Assembly (NCBI GenBank): GCA_022393335.1
Contig: JAJEKB010020635.1
Location: 168,850 to 232,849, forward strand
Source of the DNA: Macrotrachela quadricornifera
Taxonomy: Eukaryota > Rotifera > Eurotatoria > Philodinida > Philodinidae
Direction of reading: 5' to 3'
DNA: 64,000 bases
In this document: in pieces, positions 21,521 to 33,241 of the stretch
Numbering within the stretch: the first letter of the stretch is position 1
Layout of the letters: every line of letters begins with the position of its first letter
Program-made: the position numbers and the translations under genes
Notes under the pieces: generated by a model
Seen by the model: the letters and a program-made list of their open reading frames with translations, nothing else
What the model was told of the DNA's origin: nothing
Database searches by the model: none

Positions 21521-21744
21521 TAGAAAGCACATTTTATCGGTTCATAACATCATTTTAACAAAAACGTAAAACAATACATTTCAACTAAAAATGATAAATT
21601 CAACACAATTATAAATGATATATCATATAGATTTTCATATCGAATACAAAAACAATAAATCATATTCAAAACAAAAAAAAATATTGGAAACGTGCTCAAT
21701 AAACGCCAAACAAACACGATCAAAACCATTCAAACGAAACTATA

Positions 21745-24700
21745 TCAGCTAGTACTTAGTTTTTGCTTTCTCTCCATTTTCTTATTCATGTGTGACCAAT
21801 AGTTTTTTATTTTTTCTCCAAGGTCTTCAAATACTCGTATCAGTCTTTCACGAACTACCGAATCTTGAATATGTAACTCAACCTTCTCCCTTTCTCTATA
21901 TACAACTATATTTTCCTTCGTGACAACAATTGCATTACCCTCCACAAGCATACTAGAAAAACACATAGGAAGCCAAATATCATCTTTCGATTTAAGAAAA
22001 GCTCTCAGCAGTTGCATAGAAGGACTCAAGTTACCATTCAAACATTGATCAATTGTCACATCATCATTCATTGGCGACACTCTCTTATTTAATATTCCTC
22101 TTCTTCTCAATAATTCACTTAAAAGCGATCCAAATGCTTCATACGCAGTCGACCTGACATTCTCATAACTATCTCCAAGTGCAACGATCAGTCCATTCAT
22201 CATCTCATTTACTGCTTCACTTTCACCTATCTTACAGATGGCTTTACATGCCCTCAACCTGACTGTCTTATCACTATCCACAAGTGCAATAATCAGTCCA
22301 TTGATCGCCTCCTTTGTTGCTTCCTTTTCACCTATCCTACACAAGGCTTCACATGCACTCAACCGGACATACGTATTACTATCTCCAAGTGCAATGATGA
22401 ATCGATTGATCACGTCATTTGTTGCTACTTTTACACCTATGTTACAGAGAGCTTCACATGCACTCGACCTGACGCTCCAATCATTATCTCTAAGTACAAT
22501 GATCAGTCGATTGATCACGTCATTTGTTTCTGCCTTTTCACCTATATTCCCGAGAGCTTTACATGCACTCCATCTGACATTCTCATCACTATCTCCAAGT
22601 GCAATGATCAGTCGATTGATCACTTCATTTGTTGCTGCTTTTATACCTATGTTACAGAGAGTATCACATGCACTCGACCTGACGCTCCAATCACTATCTC
22701 CAAGTGCAATGATCAGTCGATTGATGATCTCATTTGTTGCTGCCTTTTTACCTATATTACCGAGTGCTTGACATGCACTCGACCTGACATTCTCATCACT
22801 ATCTCCAAGTGTAATGATCAGTCCATTGACCACCTCATTTGTTGCTGCCTTTTCACCTATTTTACAAATAGCTTGGCATGCACTCGACCTGACATTCTTA
22901 TCACTGTCTCCAAGTGCAATGATCAGTCGATTGATCACCTCATTTGTTACTGCCTTTTCACCGATATTACCGAGAGCTCGACATGCATTCGATCTAAGAT
23001 GCTCATCACTATCCCCAAGTGCCATGATCAGTTGATTCATTACCTCATTTGTTGCCATCTTTTTACCTATCTTACAGAGAGCTTGACATGCACTCCATCT
23101 GACATTCTCATCACTGTCTCCAAGTACAATGATCAGTCGATTGATCACCTCATTTGTTACTGCCTTTTCATCTGTATTACCGATAGCCTCACATGCACTC
23201 AACCTGACATATGCATCACTATCTCCAAGTGCAATGATCAGTCGATTGATCACTTCATTCGTTGCTGTCTTTTCACCTATCTTACAGAGAGCTTGGCATG
23301 CACTCCATCTGACATTCTCATCACTGTCTCCAAGAGCGATGATGAGTCGATTGATCACCTCATTTATTGCTGCCTTTATACCTATATTACCTAGAGCCTC
23401 ACATGCACTTGACCTGAGATCCTCATCATTATCTCCAAGTACAATGAGCAGTTGATTCACCACCTCATTTGTTGCTGTATTTTCACCTATCACACCGAGG
23501 GCTTCACATGAGCTTTTTCTAACTTGCGGATTGTCGTCCTTAAGATGTGTTAGAAGTAAATGAATCAACGTAATATGTGGGTTTGAAATGTGCAAATTTG
23601 CGATCAGTGTCATGACGTTGTATTTGGCGATTGGATCTTGATTTTCTAATAACTGAAGTAACGTATTTTGTACATGAGGCTCTTCTGTTAATACTGTGCA
23701 TGATTGCATGATATTTTGGATTCTTTGTGGTACAATGGAATTCTTCATTGACGAAGAATATGTAATCCAACTGATGATGTAATCAATAACTTGTTTTCGT
23801 TTATGTAGTGTATGGCTACAGTTGGATTCGTCAAAACATGAAACTAGAATTTGGAGATGTCTGAGTCCAACGATATCGCGCGGTTCGCCCAGTATTGCGT
23901 CCCAAAATGTGTTTATACTCTCTTTGTTATTAGTTATAGCCAGTAGACCTGATGTAAAAATAAAAACTAAAGCAAAGCGTTGATTATACTTGTGATTTTT
24001 GATAAAGTCAATGGCTTTCTGACGTTCTGAAGTGTCTAGCGCGTTAACTAGGTAGCGTGCAGCAAAATGTTCTTGAAAACTGAGATGAACGAAATAATGT
24101 TGTTTCTCTGTTTCAATACGATGGCCGATCGGTCCCAGATCGAATGATTTTAGAATTCCAGTATTGAGTAAGTGCGGTGTGACTTGCATCGAAGACGCAG
24201 TTTGTTTCATAACTTTTTGTAGCAATCCTTTTTGCAGTATTATTGTGTTTTCTGCCATTGCTTCAAAGCCCAACATTTGTAAGAATGTCAATTCCAGATG
24301 ACATTTTGCATAGATTTCCTCACTCGTTTGAATTGATATGCTCAGTCGCGTTAAGTGTCGTAGACAGAGCCATTTGATCATACTATCATAGATTTCTGTC
24401 ATAGTCAAGTTTTTCTTTTCTTGCCAATCAGTCTCACTCCAAACACTACATATTAGTTCCAAGTTTATAGGAATATGCGAAATACCCCAAATGCGAAGGT
24501 TCGATTTTAAGAATTTCAGAAGCTTTTCACCTTCAGCTGATGCATCTTTGAATTCATTCATTATCTCATAAAAGAACTGTTTCACATAATTACAAATATT
24601 ATTATCTGTAAATCCTGTAATTTCCATTTGTACAGTATGAGGCAAAGTATTGAAATATGGACGAGACGTCACAATATGATGCGGAGTCTTCAATAATTTT

Positions 24701-25830
24701 TCGAATAAATACTGCAGATGTGATGGTATACTTTGTACAATTTCATCATAACCATCCAAAAGCCATAAAACTTTACTCTTATCCAATTTGTTTCTCAAAT
24801 GATTTTTGTCTGTCTCAGAGAGACCATTCAAAAAATATTCTTTCTCTACAATGTCGACTAAAGAATAGTTGTTGCCGAATGACAATGGTGAATAACGAGT
24901 CTCTGTTAAAGAACGTAAAGGAAACAAAATAACCAGATCATATTCTGACCATATGACACCTGTTGCCCATTGATGTGCAGCATATCGACAAAATGTACTT
25001 TTACCAATTCCAGCTCGACCAAACACAAGTATTTGTTTTGATGGATGCTTGCATTTTTGAAAAATATCCTTGATATATATTGGTTTCTTGGTGCCATAGA
25101 TCTCTTCGTAGGTGTTTATTATTGTATCATTATGAGAAGTATCACGAAGTTTCTTTTCTTTTTCTCGTTGTTCTTTGTTTTCTACAATGGCCAAATTGAT
25201 ATAACTTTCTTCAATGGGAAATGACTTAGCTGGATTCATAAAACGTTCAATACGACTATTTTGTATATATTGATATCTAATCAATTCAAATAAATAATTT
25301 GATTCTTCAATTGGCTGTATGTGTGGATGTCGAAGCACGGTGATATGCTCTTGTATGCAATCAATTAGTTCTCTTGTTTTCATATCAATATCGGATTCAC
25401 AAATATTCTGAAAGTCAATGTACACAAGTTCTCTGGTTATCAGTGTCAACCAACTAGAGAGAGTCCAGTGATCAGTATGATTGAGCATACATGGAATAAT
25501 TCGTTTGCATCGTTTATATGCATACTGTAATTCGAGTTTGCAAACTTCGGATTTCTCATAGTCTGGTGTTAGAAAACAGCAGACAACTATAGCATTCTCT
25601 ATTCCATTAGCCAGACTATATAAAAGAGAATCATGTATCTATAGTGCAAAAGAAAGGAATAGTCATTCTTAAATACATACGTTTCGTACATATTAGTTTT
25701 CATATCACCATCTTTGTCAAACCACACTGGAATATACTGGTTTCGCAGAGCTCGATAAATTTTCGATATGATATCTTGATTCTTCGAATTATAAGACAAC
25801 ATGAGATGTTTTCCTTCAGGAATCGGAGTA
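21745..25830 (-). CDS. TIR-NACHT-HEAT-repeat protein (NLR-like receptor)
   Basis: The main exon runs 25615-21745. An upstream exon (at least 25830-25681) joins across a 65-nt GT-AG intron (25616-25680) and restores a full TIR domain: HLMLSYNS, then IPVWFDKDGDM, then the junction MYE-T-LANGIENA, then VVCCFLTPDYE. The Glu in MYET is in the position of the TIR NADase catalytic Glu (inferred from alignment with SARM1-type TIRs). Next comes a NACHT-type P-loop ATPase with Walker A GRAGIGKST (about 25020) and Walker B VLWLLDGYDE (about 24765). It is followed by helical regulatory segments and then 14 HEAT-like repeats of 35 residues (about 23560-22085), each built on L-G-D-S-D...V-R..A-C..L..I-G. 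The C-terminal 110 residues are unique. STAND proteins of this build oligomerise on ligand binding through the repeats and signal through the N-terminal domain. Further 5' exons are likely; the true start is not fixed. Confidence 0.85.
22085..23560. repeat. 105-bp coding tandem array (14 HEAT units)
   Basis: The HEAT part of the NLR-like gene is a head-to-tail array of 105-bp units without loss of frame. Adjacent units share long identical runs such as the segment encoding TNEVINRLIIALGDSD. The high DNA similarity, including at third codon positions, implies recent expansion or gene conversion. Because of it, the plus strand shows long shadow frames that are not genes. Confidence 0.85.
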
Positions 25831-28800
25831 CTAAAAGATATGGATTCACCGTTACCGAATAAGTAAATGGCAATAGAAGAGAAAGCTCGAATGTAATAGT
25901 TATTGATACGAGGATATAACTACATCTTGAAGCGCTTGAATTACATGAAGTTGCATGGCAGTGCTAGTGTTCTCGATTGACTAGAATTAAATATGTTGCG
26001 ATGATAGCAATATTCGCTCTAATTCAATTCCATGCCTCTGAGAATTATTTTAGGTATACCCACATTCTCAAATGAATCGATGGATGCTTTCATTTTCATG
26101 ACGTATTCACTACGCTATTAAGAAGCGAGGTACGCAAAACTACAGCAAAAGCGACATCAAATTATGAGACAACTGTCCCTGGTATCGAAACGTTTATCAA
26201 CGTGCCTATTCTAAAACAATCTGGTAATTGGAATTGACAGTAGAAATGCAAAAGTGACGAAAGACTGCCGTCGAAAAGTCAATAAGACTACGAAGGTTGG
26301 ACAACAATCTTCATTAGTATCTCTTGTTGTCCATCTTTATTTATCAGTCATCGTCATCAAACAATGGTCGTTTCCACTTATCACATATTTTTAAAGAACA
26401 AAATATCTATTTTAAAAAGAACTTCAATACTACGATTAAAAAAAACCAGGTTGCCTGAAACATAAAAAAATATTCTCCCATCACTCAGATTGAAATACAC
26501 ATACTCAACGACTTTTCAGCCTGAATTCGAAACGTACTGTTTGGTCGTGACAAACATGAATTGGGAAAAGTCGGCGTCCTAATAGGTTGAGTATTATCAG
26601 ATATAGTTTCGATGTTACCAACATTGATTTATCAATTAGTACATATTATAGAATGACCTCAAGTCAAGGAACAACTTTTCTGGAACATCCTCACTGTACA
26701 ATAAAGATTTGTGCTGATAGTTATACTTCACATACTAGATAGTATTAACCAAACAAAAAGCATTTGACCAGTTTATGGTTACAACAATTTGTTGAAAAAC
26801 GTACAAGTGGGTGTCGACTTCTCTGTTTATGTATGACTATGATAGAATTTGTAGTTATTATTAATCCTCAGTGACAATGGCTGTTGCAGCATCATTGCAA
26901 GAGGATTAAATATTTCCTCTGTGCAATATACAAATCGTGACAAAAGTTTTGTAATAGAATATGCTGTATCTACCACGATTTGTAATGTTCTGTCAACTCG
27001 ATTAAGATAATGACGAGTAACGTAACGCCACAATGATTCTAAGCAGCATTACGAAGGATAGCATGAATTTCCCAATACTGACTTTCGCAGTTCACTATTG
27101 CCAATTGGCAAAGTTATGCCATACCTTAAGATTTCATTATCAACCAGTCAAAAATGCAACTTTAATGCATGACGAAACTTTTTGCCTATTGGCGACAGTG
27201 AACTGCGAAAGTCAGTGTTGCGAAATTCACGTTTCCGGTTACGAAAGAGTTCTTATTCTCAAATAAAACAGGCCAACTATGCTTCATACTTCAATTCTCT
27301 CACAAATGTGCGAAAAACTTCTTTTCTTGCTTCTAGTATACCTTTTTTGCTTGCTACTACTAACATCTATAAAGAAATCACAGTTAATTATCTTTTTTAA
27401 AACTTTTTAAAGCTTTTCTGCATAACAAACAGGATATGATATGCAATATAAATCAAACCATATTTCTATGAAAATAGATATAAAGTTGTAAGAAGATGCT
27501 ACGACAAAAACAACCAACTCTCGTTATTGTCACTCATGAACACAGAAGTAACGACTCATTTGTGCGTTTAACAAATCATTGTAGCCACACAATCATCATA
27601 TACTCTTTCTTTGAGTAACATTATACGAGATATATACATCAGCACGAACGATTGATGTAGAGAGGAGATATTGCAAGCAAAGTGGTTTCCTGACTTTTTC
27701 CCCGTTGCTTTTTAGTCATTCCGTATGTCGCAGTCTTTTTTCTTCGCCGAATGTCGAAATTACGCATAAAACTGTAGCATTTTGTCTCAATATTTTTCAT
27801 TGTATTTACTCAGACTTAGGCATGCAAGCGACTATTTTCTCACATTGTTAATTTATCTTTCCATTATGTATATTTCATTTCCACTTGAGAAAAGTAGCCA
27901 TTTATTTAGCAACGATTCAAAACTTTTGCAAACTGCAAAGTATACTCTAGAAAATGAACCCGTCAATAGATTCGTTATTGATCCATCTTCTTTCCAATCC
28001 TCCGAAATGATCATTTTTGCAAAAAATGACTCAATTTAGAAGTTAAAAAGACTACAAGAAATGTTAAAAAATTGCTAAATCAAAAACTCTTCAATATATT
28101 TTGCATCATACATAGACTAAGCTTTTGAAAATTTATATCAGTATGTCCGGATATTAAAAAATGAATTTTCCTAGCTTGGCAGGTATGTTCTAATTTATCG
28201 TGCATGGCAGAGTTCAGTCAAACTTAAAGTTGCAATACACATGACAAATTTATTAAAATCCACTAAATAATACGAAGAAAAATCCTCTCCTTTCATTTAG
28301 AGTATTGCAAGAAAAAGCTTTTTCAAAACCTCGTATATCTGAGTATTGGAATGTGAAACCGCTGTATTTATAACGGGTTCAGCCTTCAAAGAATTTTGCT
28401 TTGATACAGATATGATCATTACACACCGTAACGAGAGGTTGCCTCAAAAATGGTACTTTTTACAGAAAATATAAGAGACGGAAACAATTATCTGCAACCA
28501 CGTTGCTGTATGAAAATGTTTAACATGAACAGAAGAACTTTTAAAGGACTTCAACATGGCTACTAAAAATTTTTTAGATTCTATGACAGAAAACTGAAGA
28601 CACTAAAAATTGTGCTTTAGACTAGAAAATCGAAGATCTTGAAGTCTTGCAGCGTTTTTCGCGCAAGTGTTGATTTGTACAGTTTGTGATAAAATACTCC
28701 ATACGTTGACCACATAAAATTTTCACATCTATCTTTTGAAAAGCCAAACAACTTGGAGGTTTGAAAATATGGGAAACTATGGCCAAAACACTTGCTGTGT

Positions 28801-28960
28801 CATCTTTTATGGAATATTCGAGAAATTCTAACATTCTGAAGTTAAACATTTGCTAAACTCATACTTTTCAATCCCCATAAATCGAGTTTGTGGTCCTCTA
28901 CGCGGAGCCAAAAACTATGATGTTCAGTGAACTTTATCTCAAAAACATCTACTTGCTAAG
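25831..28960. other. Intergenic, one inverted repeat, no gene seen
   Basis: Any 5' exon of the NLR-like gene would fall near 25831-25990; a short frame starting with Met at about 25960 (minus) is a candidate but unproven. The rest is AT-rich, with an inverted repeat at 27063-27226. Short frames at 26827, 27033, 27182, 27782 and 28622 have no support. Confidence 0.5.
27063..27226. repeat. Inverted repeat, about 50-bp arms
   Basis: The left arm (about 27063-27115), containing ACTGACTTTCGCAGTTCACT, is mirrored at about 27173-27226, with roughly five mismatches in 42 central pairs. Spacer about 57 bp. No target duplication is obvious. Confidence 0.75.
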
Positions 28961-29638
28961 TTAATGTAACACTTTGTAGACTAACCTTTCTTCCAAATGA
29001 ACGATGAAGAAACCCCCAAAATCAAGTGTTGTGGATTTGACGTGCAAGCGAGTTCCCGGCATAAGAATAACTTCTTCTTCTTGTTTGTTCCATGAGTACT
29101 CAGTAATGTCTTTGCCATTAATTGTATTAATGCAAAATAAAGTGCCCTTCTTGTCTCCAAACATTGCAGCGACTCTGGCACGCGATGAACATGAGTTCAC
29201 GCTCCACCAAGTGATCATATGACCTTCGCCGAAATCAGAGCCAATAATTTCCGCAACGCCTCTCCATACCAGAATTGAACGAGATGGTAATTTCGCAAGA
29301 GCGGTGATGAACAGTTTTAGAAAACCGAGCCACGGTTCCAGTTCAGACGGATTTTCAGTTCGAAGAGCTTCGTTGAATGTCCGATAAAAGGGACCATCCA
29401 TTGTGTAAAGATAGATTGCTGCCGATTCATTTATTGTCAGTTGAGTATTTTTTTTACAGTTTCGTTTAGCTTCTTTAGCAAGCTCTCCGACATTGCCGAG
29501 CAATGGAACGATACTTTCTACAGCTTCTTCTAGTGACTTAAGGGCCCGATCTTTATAGCAGGATATTGGATTCCAGTTGTCTTGCTGCAGTTCTGAGATA
29601 TAGTTGTTAATAAAGCGTCTACTCCTTGTGAATGTCAT
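28961..29638 (-). CDS. NAD(P)+-arginine ADP-ribosyltransferase (ART family)
   Basis: A 225-residue single-exon frame with the arginine-specific R-S-E build. Arg126 sits in SILVWRGV, the Ser motif is in WWSVNSCSS (about 144-152), and the E-x-E loop is QEEEVILMPG (Glu187 and Glu189). The last Glu is the catalytic residue in this family, which transfers ADP-ribose from NAD+ to arginine on target proteins. No signal peptide or GPI signal is visible, so it may be cytosolic, unlike vertebrate ecto-ARTs. The Met at 29638 is chosen because an in-frame TAA lies two codons upstream. A splice-acceptor-like TATAG about 30 nt before the start suggests an intron in the 5' leader. The length matches a lone catalytic domain. 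The target protein is unknown. Confidence 0.85.
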   Translation of the reverse strand: MTFTRSRRFINNYISELQQDNWNPISCYKDRALKSLEEAVESIVPLLGNVGELAKEAKRNCKKNTQLTINESAAIYLYTMDGPFYRTFNEALRTENPSELEPWLGFLKLFITALAKLPSRSILVWRGVAEIIGSDFGEGHMITWWSVNSCSSRARVAAMFGDKKGTLFCINTINGKDITEYSWNKQEEEVILMPGTRLHVKSTTLDFGGFFIVHLEERLVYKVLH

Positions 29639-29855
29639 TTGTTATGCTGGTAGACGACCGATTTCCTATAATAAGTAGAATTAGTTAAACACAGTTTGAG
29701 CTACAGTTCTATGATGACATCATTATTTTCGTTTGAATCCTTCATCAAATTCGCAGTATAGTTAAGCGAGATTCATTGGATCTTTTGATATCGTGCTCGA
29801 AAGTCATTCGATAGCAGTCACTATTGACTTATCGAAATACGTTGGTGTAGGGAAA

Positions 29856-30486
29856 TACCCATGTCACCACTTTTTTGACAACTGCGTCGCAGTTGCGCGC
29901 AGTCGCGATTCTGCGGCGCAGTTGCGCGTAACTGCGACGCAGTGCCCGCAGTGCGCTTAACTGCGGCGTAGTTGCGTTCGCATCTGCGACGCAGTCGTCG
30001 TAGTTTCGATTGACGCATGGGGGTATAAAAGGAACTGTCACAAGCATTCGATCTCATTTTAACTTTTTACAATGAGAAAGATACATCATTTTTCTTCTAA
30101 CAAAGAAATCAATGCCACGGTGTATTAAATGATGAATTATGATTTATTTAATGATTATGAATTAATTAATTAATGATTATTAATTTATTAAAAGGTATTA
30201 AATAATTAATCAATTGATTATTAAATTATTAAATTTTATTAACTTTTCAATTATTTAAATTTATTTATTAATTTTTTATTTATTTAGAAAATGCTGATAT
30301 TGACTGGGCGTCTTCTGTTACAAATGCGATTTTTTTATCACAGTTGCGGCGTAACTGCGAAAAATGCTGAAAATGCGGCTCAATTGCGCGTAACTGCGTC
30401 GCAGTTTTTCGCAATTACGGGTCACAGTGCGATCGCAGTTGCGGCGCAACTGCGCCGCAGTTTGACCGCAGTTGAACACATGGGTA
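29856..30486. repeat. GC-rich palindrome clusters with TACCCATGT / ACATGGGTA ends
   Basis: Two GC-rich clusters (29878-30010 and 30340-30475), packed with CTGCG(A/G)CGCAG-type palindromes and GCGCAACTGCG words, flank a very AT-rich core (30120-30290). The outer ends TACCCATGT (29856) and ACATGGGTA (ending 30486) are inverted copies. An inner CATGGGGGTA ends at 30025, so the left cluster alone (170 bp) could be a smaller unit. No target duplication is seen. Short frames here are produced by the repeat words. Confidence 0.6.
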
Positions 30487-33241
30487 ATGATTATTGGTTG
30501 ACACACATCTCATAATAAAGTTACGCGAACTACACGATAATCTAAGGTTTCGACTATTTGACTTTCCTCGTTGGAAATATGGACTGAAAAGTGGAGCAGA
30601 ACTTGTTTTAACGCCTAATAATGAGTGTGTTCAGCATTTCAGCATCGGCTCCGAGTAATTTAATTATTACGGACTGTCCGGCGTTATAAACGATAAGAGT
30701 TCTCTAGACTACGCACAAATCCAAACAGCAAGCGCCAATGACAAACTAGATCGCGTTAAAATGGACTGTAGTATTAGCATTTCTACTTCGAATAATTTGT
30801 TTTAACCTAAACTCAAAAGTTCGTAAAAGCTTTTCTTGAGTGTTCTCCATTCAGTCTATTTTGTCTGTTCCAATTAGTACCGAACTGGGTAGAACAAAGA
30901 TATAAGTGTACGTTAACCGATAGTTCACTCAATAATTCGCTCAGAATGAAATGGAATGGAAAGAATACCTCTTCAGGAGGAATTAGGGCATACAGCTTTT
31001 TCCAGAAAATATGTCATGAGAAACCATCGGAAATTTTAGCAAAGATACTGAACTTTTTAAGTTTCAACTTCTTCATCTCCAAGCTATGAAAATTCTAGGT
31101 AATTTAAAGAAGCATTTTGAGCAAAAAAAGATTCCGAGTGTTTAGAATAGTTCTAGCTTGCACATTTTCTAATGCTGAGATTCTTTTAGCAAGATACTCT
31201 CAGTACAATTCGCGTAGACTCCACAGAAAAAGAGGTGCCAAACAAATCATATGGCGTTCCTCCGAGAAAAAGCATCGAATATAGCCATCAAATTTTTTCG
31301 CTAAATCCATGAAACTCAGAATTTTGCCGATGAAAATAAAGTTTTTGTTGCACACTAAACAGTCCTCTGAATTTGAATTTCATAATTCACTTTGGTTATG
31401 GATTTGCTATAGCTTGTGCAACGTTACTTGTTAAGTATATTCCTTTTCGCGTCATTTAATAATGGACAGACATACGAAATTAAATATAGATTTACCGCGT
31501 TAGACATACACTTATGCGCTTTGATATGGATATAGAGGCTAATATAGAAACGAAAAATTGAAGAAAAAGAAAATGGTTTAAGCATATAAGAATTTAGACA
31601 TAAAATGATGAGTTAACGATCGAAGTAAGAGATTAAATATAGAATTTAGGAGTGAAGGATAGAAATACGAGGTTAGATATAGGAATCAGAGCTTAATAAT
31701 AGAAATAAGAATTTAGACATAGGATTAATCAGCAGTACTAGATAAAGTGTATTGAATGGACTGCTTTTTACCACGATAGAACCATTTATGGAAGAGGAGA
31801 AAATAAGTTACATGTAGAACCATACTTTACCAGAACCCTGAAAAGTTTAGAAAATGATACCCACGTCGACAACGTTAATATATTCTGTGTGGCATCCGTT
31901 TTTTACAAAGGATCAAAGATCGAGATGATCTAAAGGTCATAATACCAAGAGAAATTCAATAAATATCCATAAAAAATAGCACATGTTGTTTTCGATGTCG
32001 AACAAACGCCTAGCTTTTGTGTATGTCGTTAAACTTAATCTTTAAAAATAAACGTTACTACTTTCCTCTTTCGAATGAACAAGTTTTGGATTAAGCTTGA
32101 TCGATAGTAGAATTACATGTATTTATACGATAATCATGACTTATGTATGACACTGTATACTTTAGTATCAGTATTAAATAATATTTGTTCATATTGTTTC
32201 TGGACCCTAAACCGAATCGAATTGATCTAATGTTTTGAGAAATTCAGACCGGTCCTAATTGAAATAGTTTTATCAAGAATCTCAAATTGAACCAACTCTA
32301 TTTCTGGTATGGATCTGAACTCGGCCCGAAAATTTTGGATCTAACAGTCTTTATTTCAGAAAGACCTTCTAAAACTGGAATACTGAGATTTACTATTTTT
32401 GTGTTTTTGATAGAAATGCTTTGATTTTGATGTATTTATAAGGACTTTTTAACGTTGAAATTCAGCAGGACATTAGCAGAACTGTTTTTTTACCTCGATT
32501 TTTATATGGAAACCTTTGTTTCGGGTATTGTTATTTTAGAAGTACACCGTAAGAGGAGCATCTGTTAGCGTCAACAAATGTCATTTTATGACGTTTACTT
32601 GTGTTTAGTATACATACACATGAGATATATCCACGATCCAGAAATTGAAAATTCTATAGAATTCCACGAAGAATTCAACAGCACGTGAAATTCTATAGAA
32701 TTCTATATCGCTAGCAGAATGCAAGGAATTCAACTGAGTGATGACCCTCACCCTGACCCTCACCCACCCTTTCAGTTACTGAATGTTACAGACTGGCTGC
32801 TGATACTTTTATGTAAAGTGAGAGATTTCTGATGGAAGTATTCAGCCTCGAGATCCTTAAAAGTGCTCGCTTTAATTTCTTTTGTTTTTCATGGATATCA
32901 ATCGTATCAAAATGGATCCTAGTACTGTAAATCACTTTGCTTCTGCTTGGCCAACACTAAGATTACTTTTTCTAGAGTTTGACTGTTTGAAAAATTTACC
33001 TGGAACCACAAGAAGTGTCGACTTCAGTTTCAGTTACTAAAAATGAAAGCTATTACCGCAATCCTATGAAATTAAAATGTGAAACACGAACAAACTAATC
33101 ATATCGTAAATTAGGAATTTATCAATGTCTCTGTCAAGACCAGTTATGTAAAAAAAGAACACTGCTAAGCTGTTTGTGATAGTCTGAAATGGATGGAAAC
33201 ATTGTAAAGATGTCCTTCACGTCTGCGATATATCGTTGCTA
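30487..33241. other. Intergenic, weak minisatellite, no gene seen
   Basis: AT-rich. A degenerate 20-bp repeat occupies about 31580-31725. An unbroken run of about 55 codons near 31763-31935 (plus) has fairly coding-like residue use but no recognised family. Near 32741-32770 a short CCCTCACCCTGACCC run is G-rich on the minus strand. Confidence 0.45.
31580..31725. repeat. Degenerate 20-bp minisatellite, about 7 copies
   Basis: Consecutive 20-bp units follow a GAA(A/T)TA.GA.(T/G)TTAGA.ATA pattern, with about 70% agreement between neighbours. Confidence 0.5.

Noticed and set aside
22238..23455. Long plus-strand open frames across the HEAT array
   Set aside because: They are antisense shadows of the 105-bp coding repeat on the minus strand; their periodic sequence simply mirrors it.
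25881..25990. First exon of the TIR-NACHT-HEAT gene starting with Met at about 25960
   Set aside because: Phase of the candidate donors does not clearly match the acceptor at 25830; left as undetermined.
29821..30515. Short frames of 62-78 codons in the GC-rich palindromes
   Set aside because: They exist on both strands and in several frames because the repeat words lack stop codons.
31763..31935. About 55 unbroken codons with coding-like residue use
   Set aside because: No start context, no splice sites I trust and no recognised family; kept only as a note.
32741..32770. CCCTCACCC-type run as an internal telomere repeat
   Set aside because: Only about four imperfect units; too short and irregular to claim.
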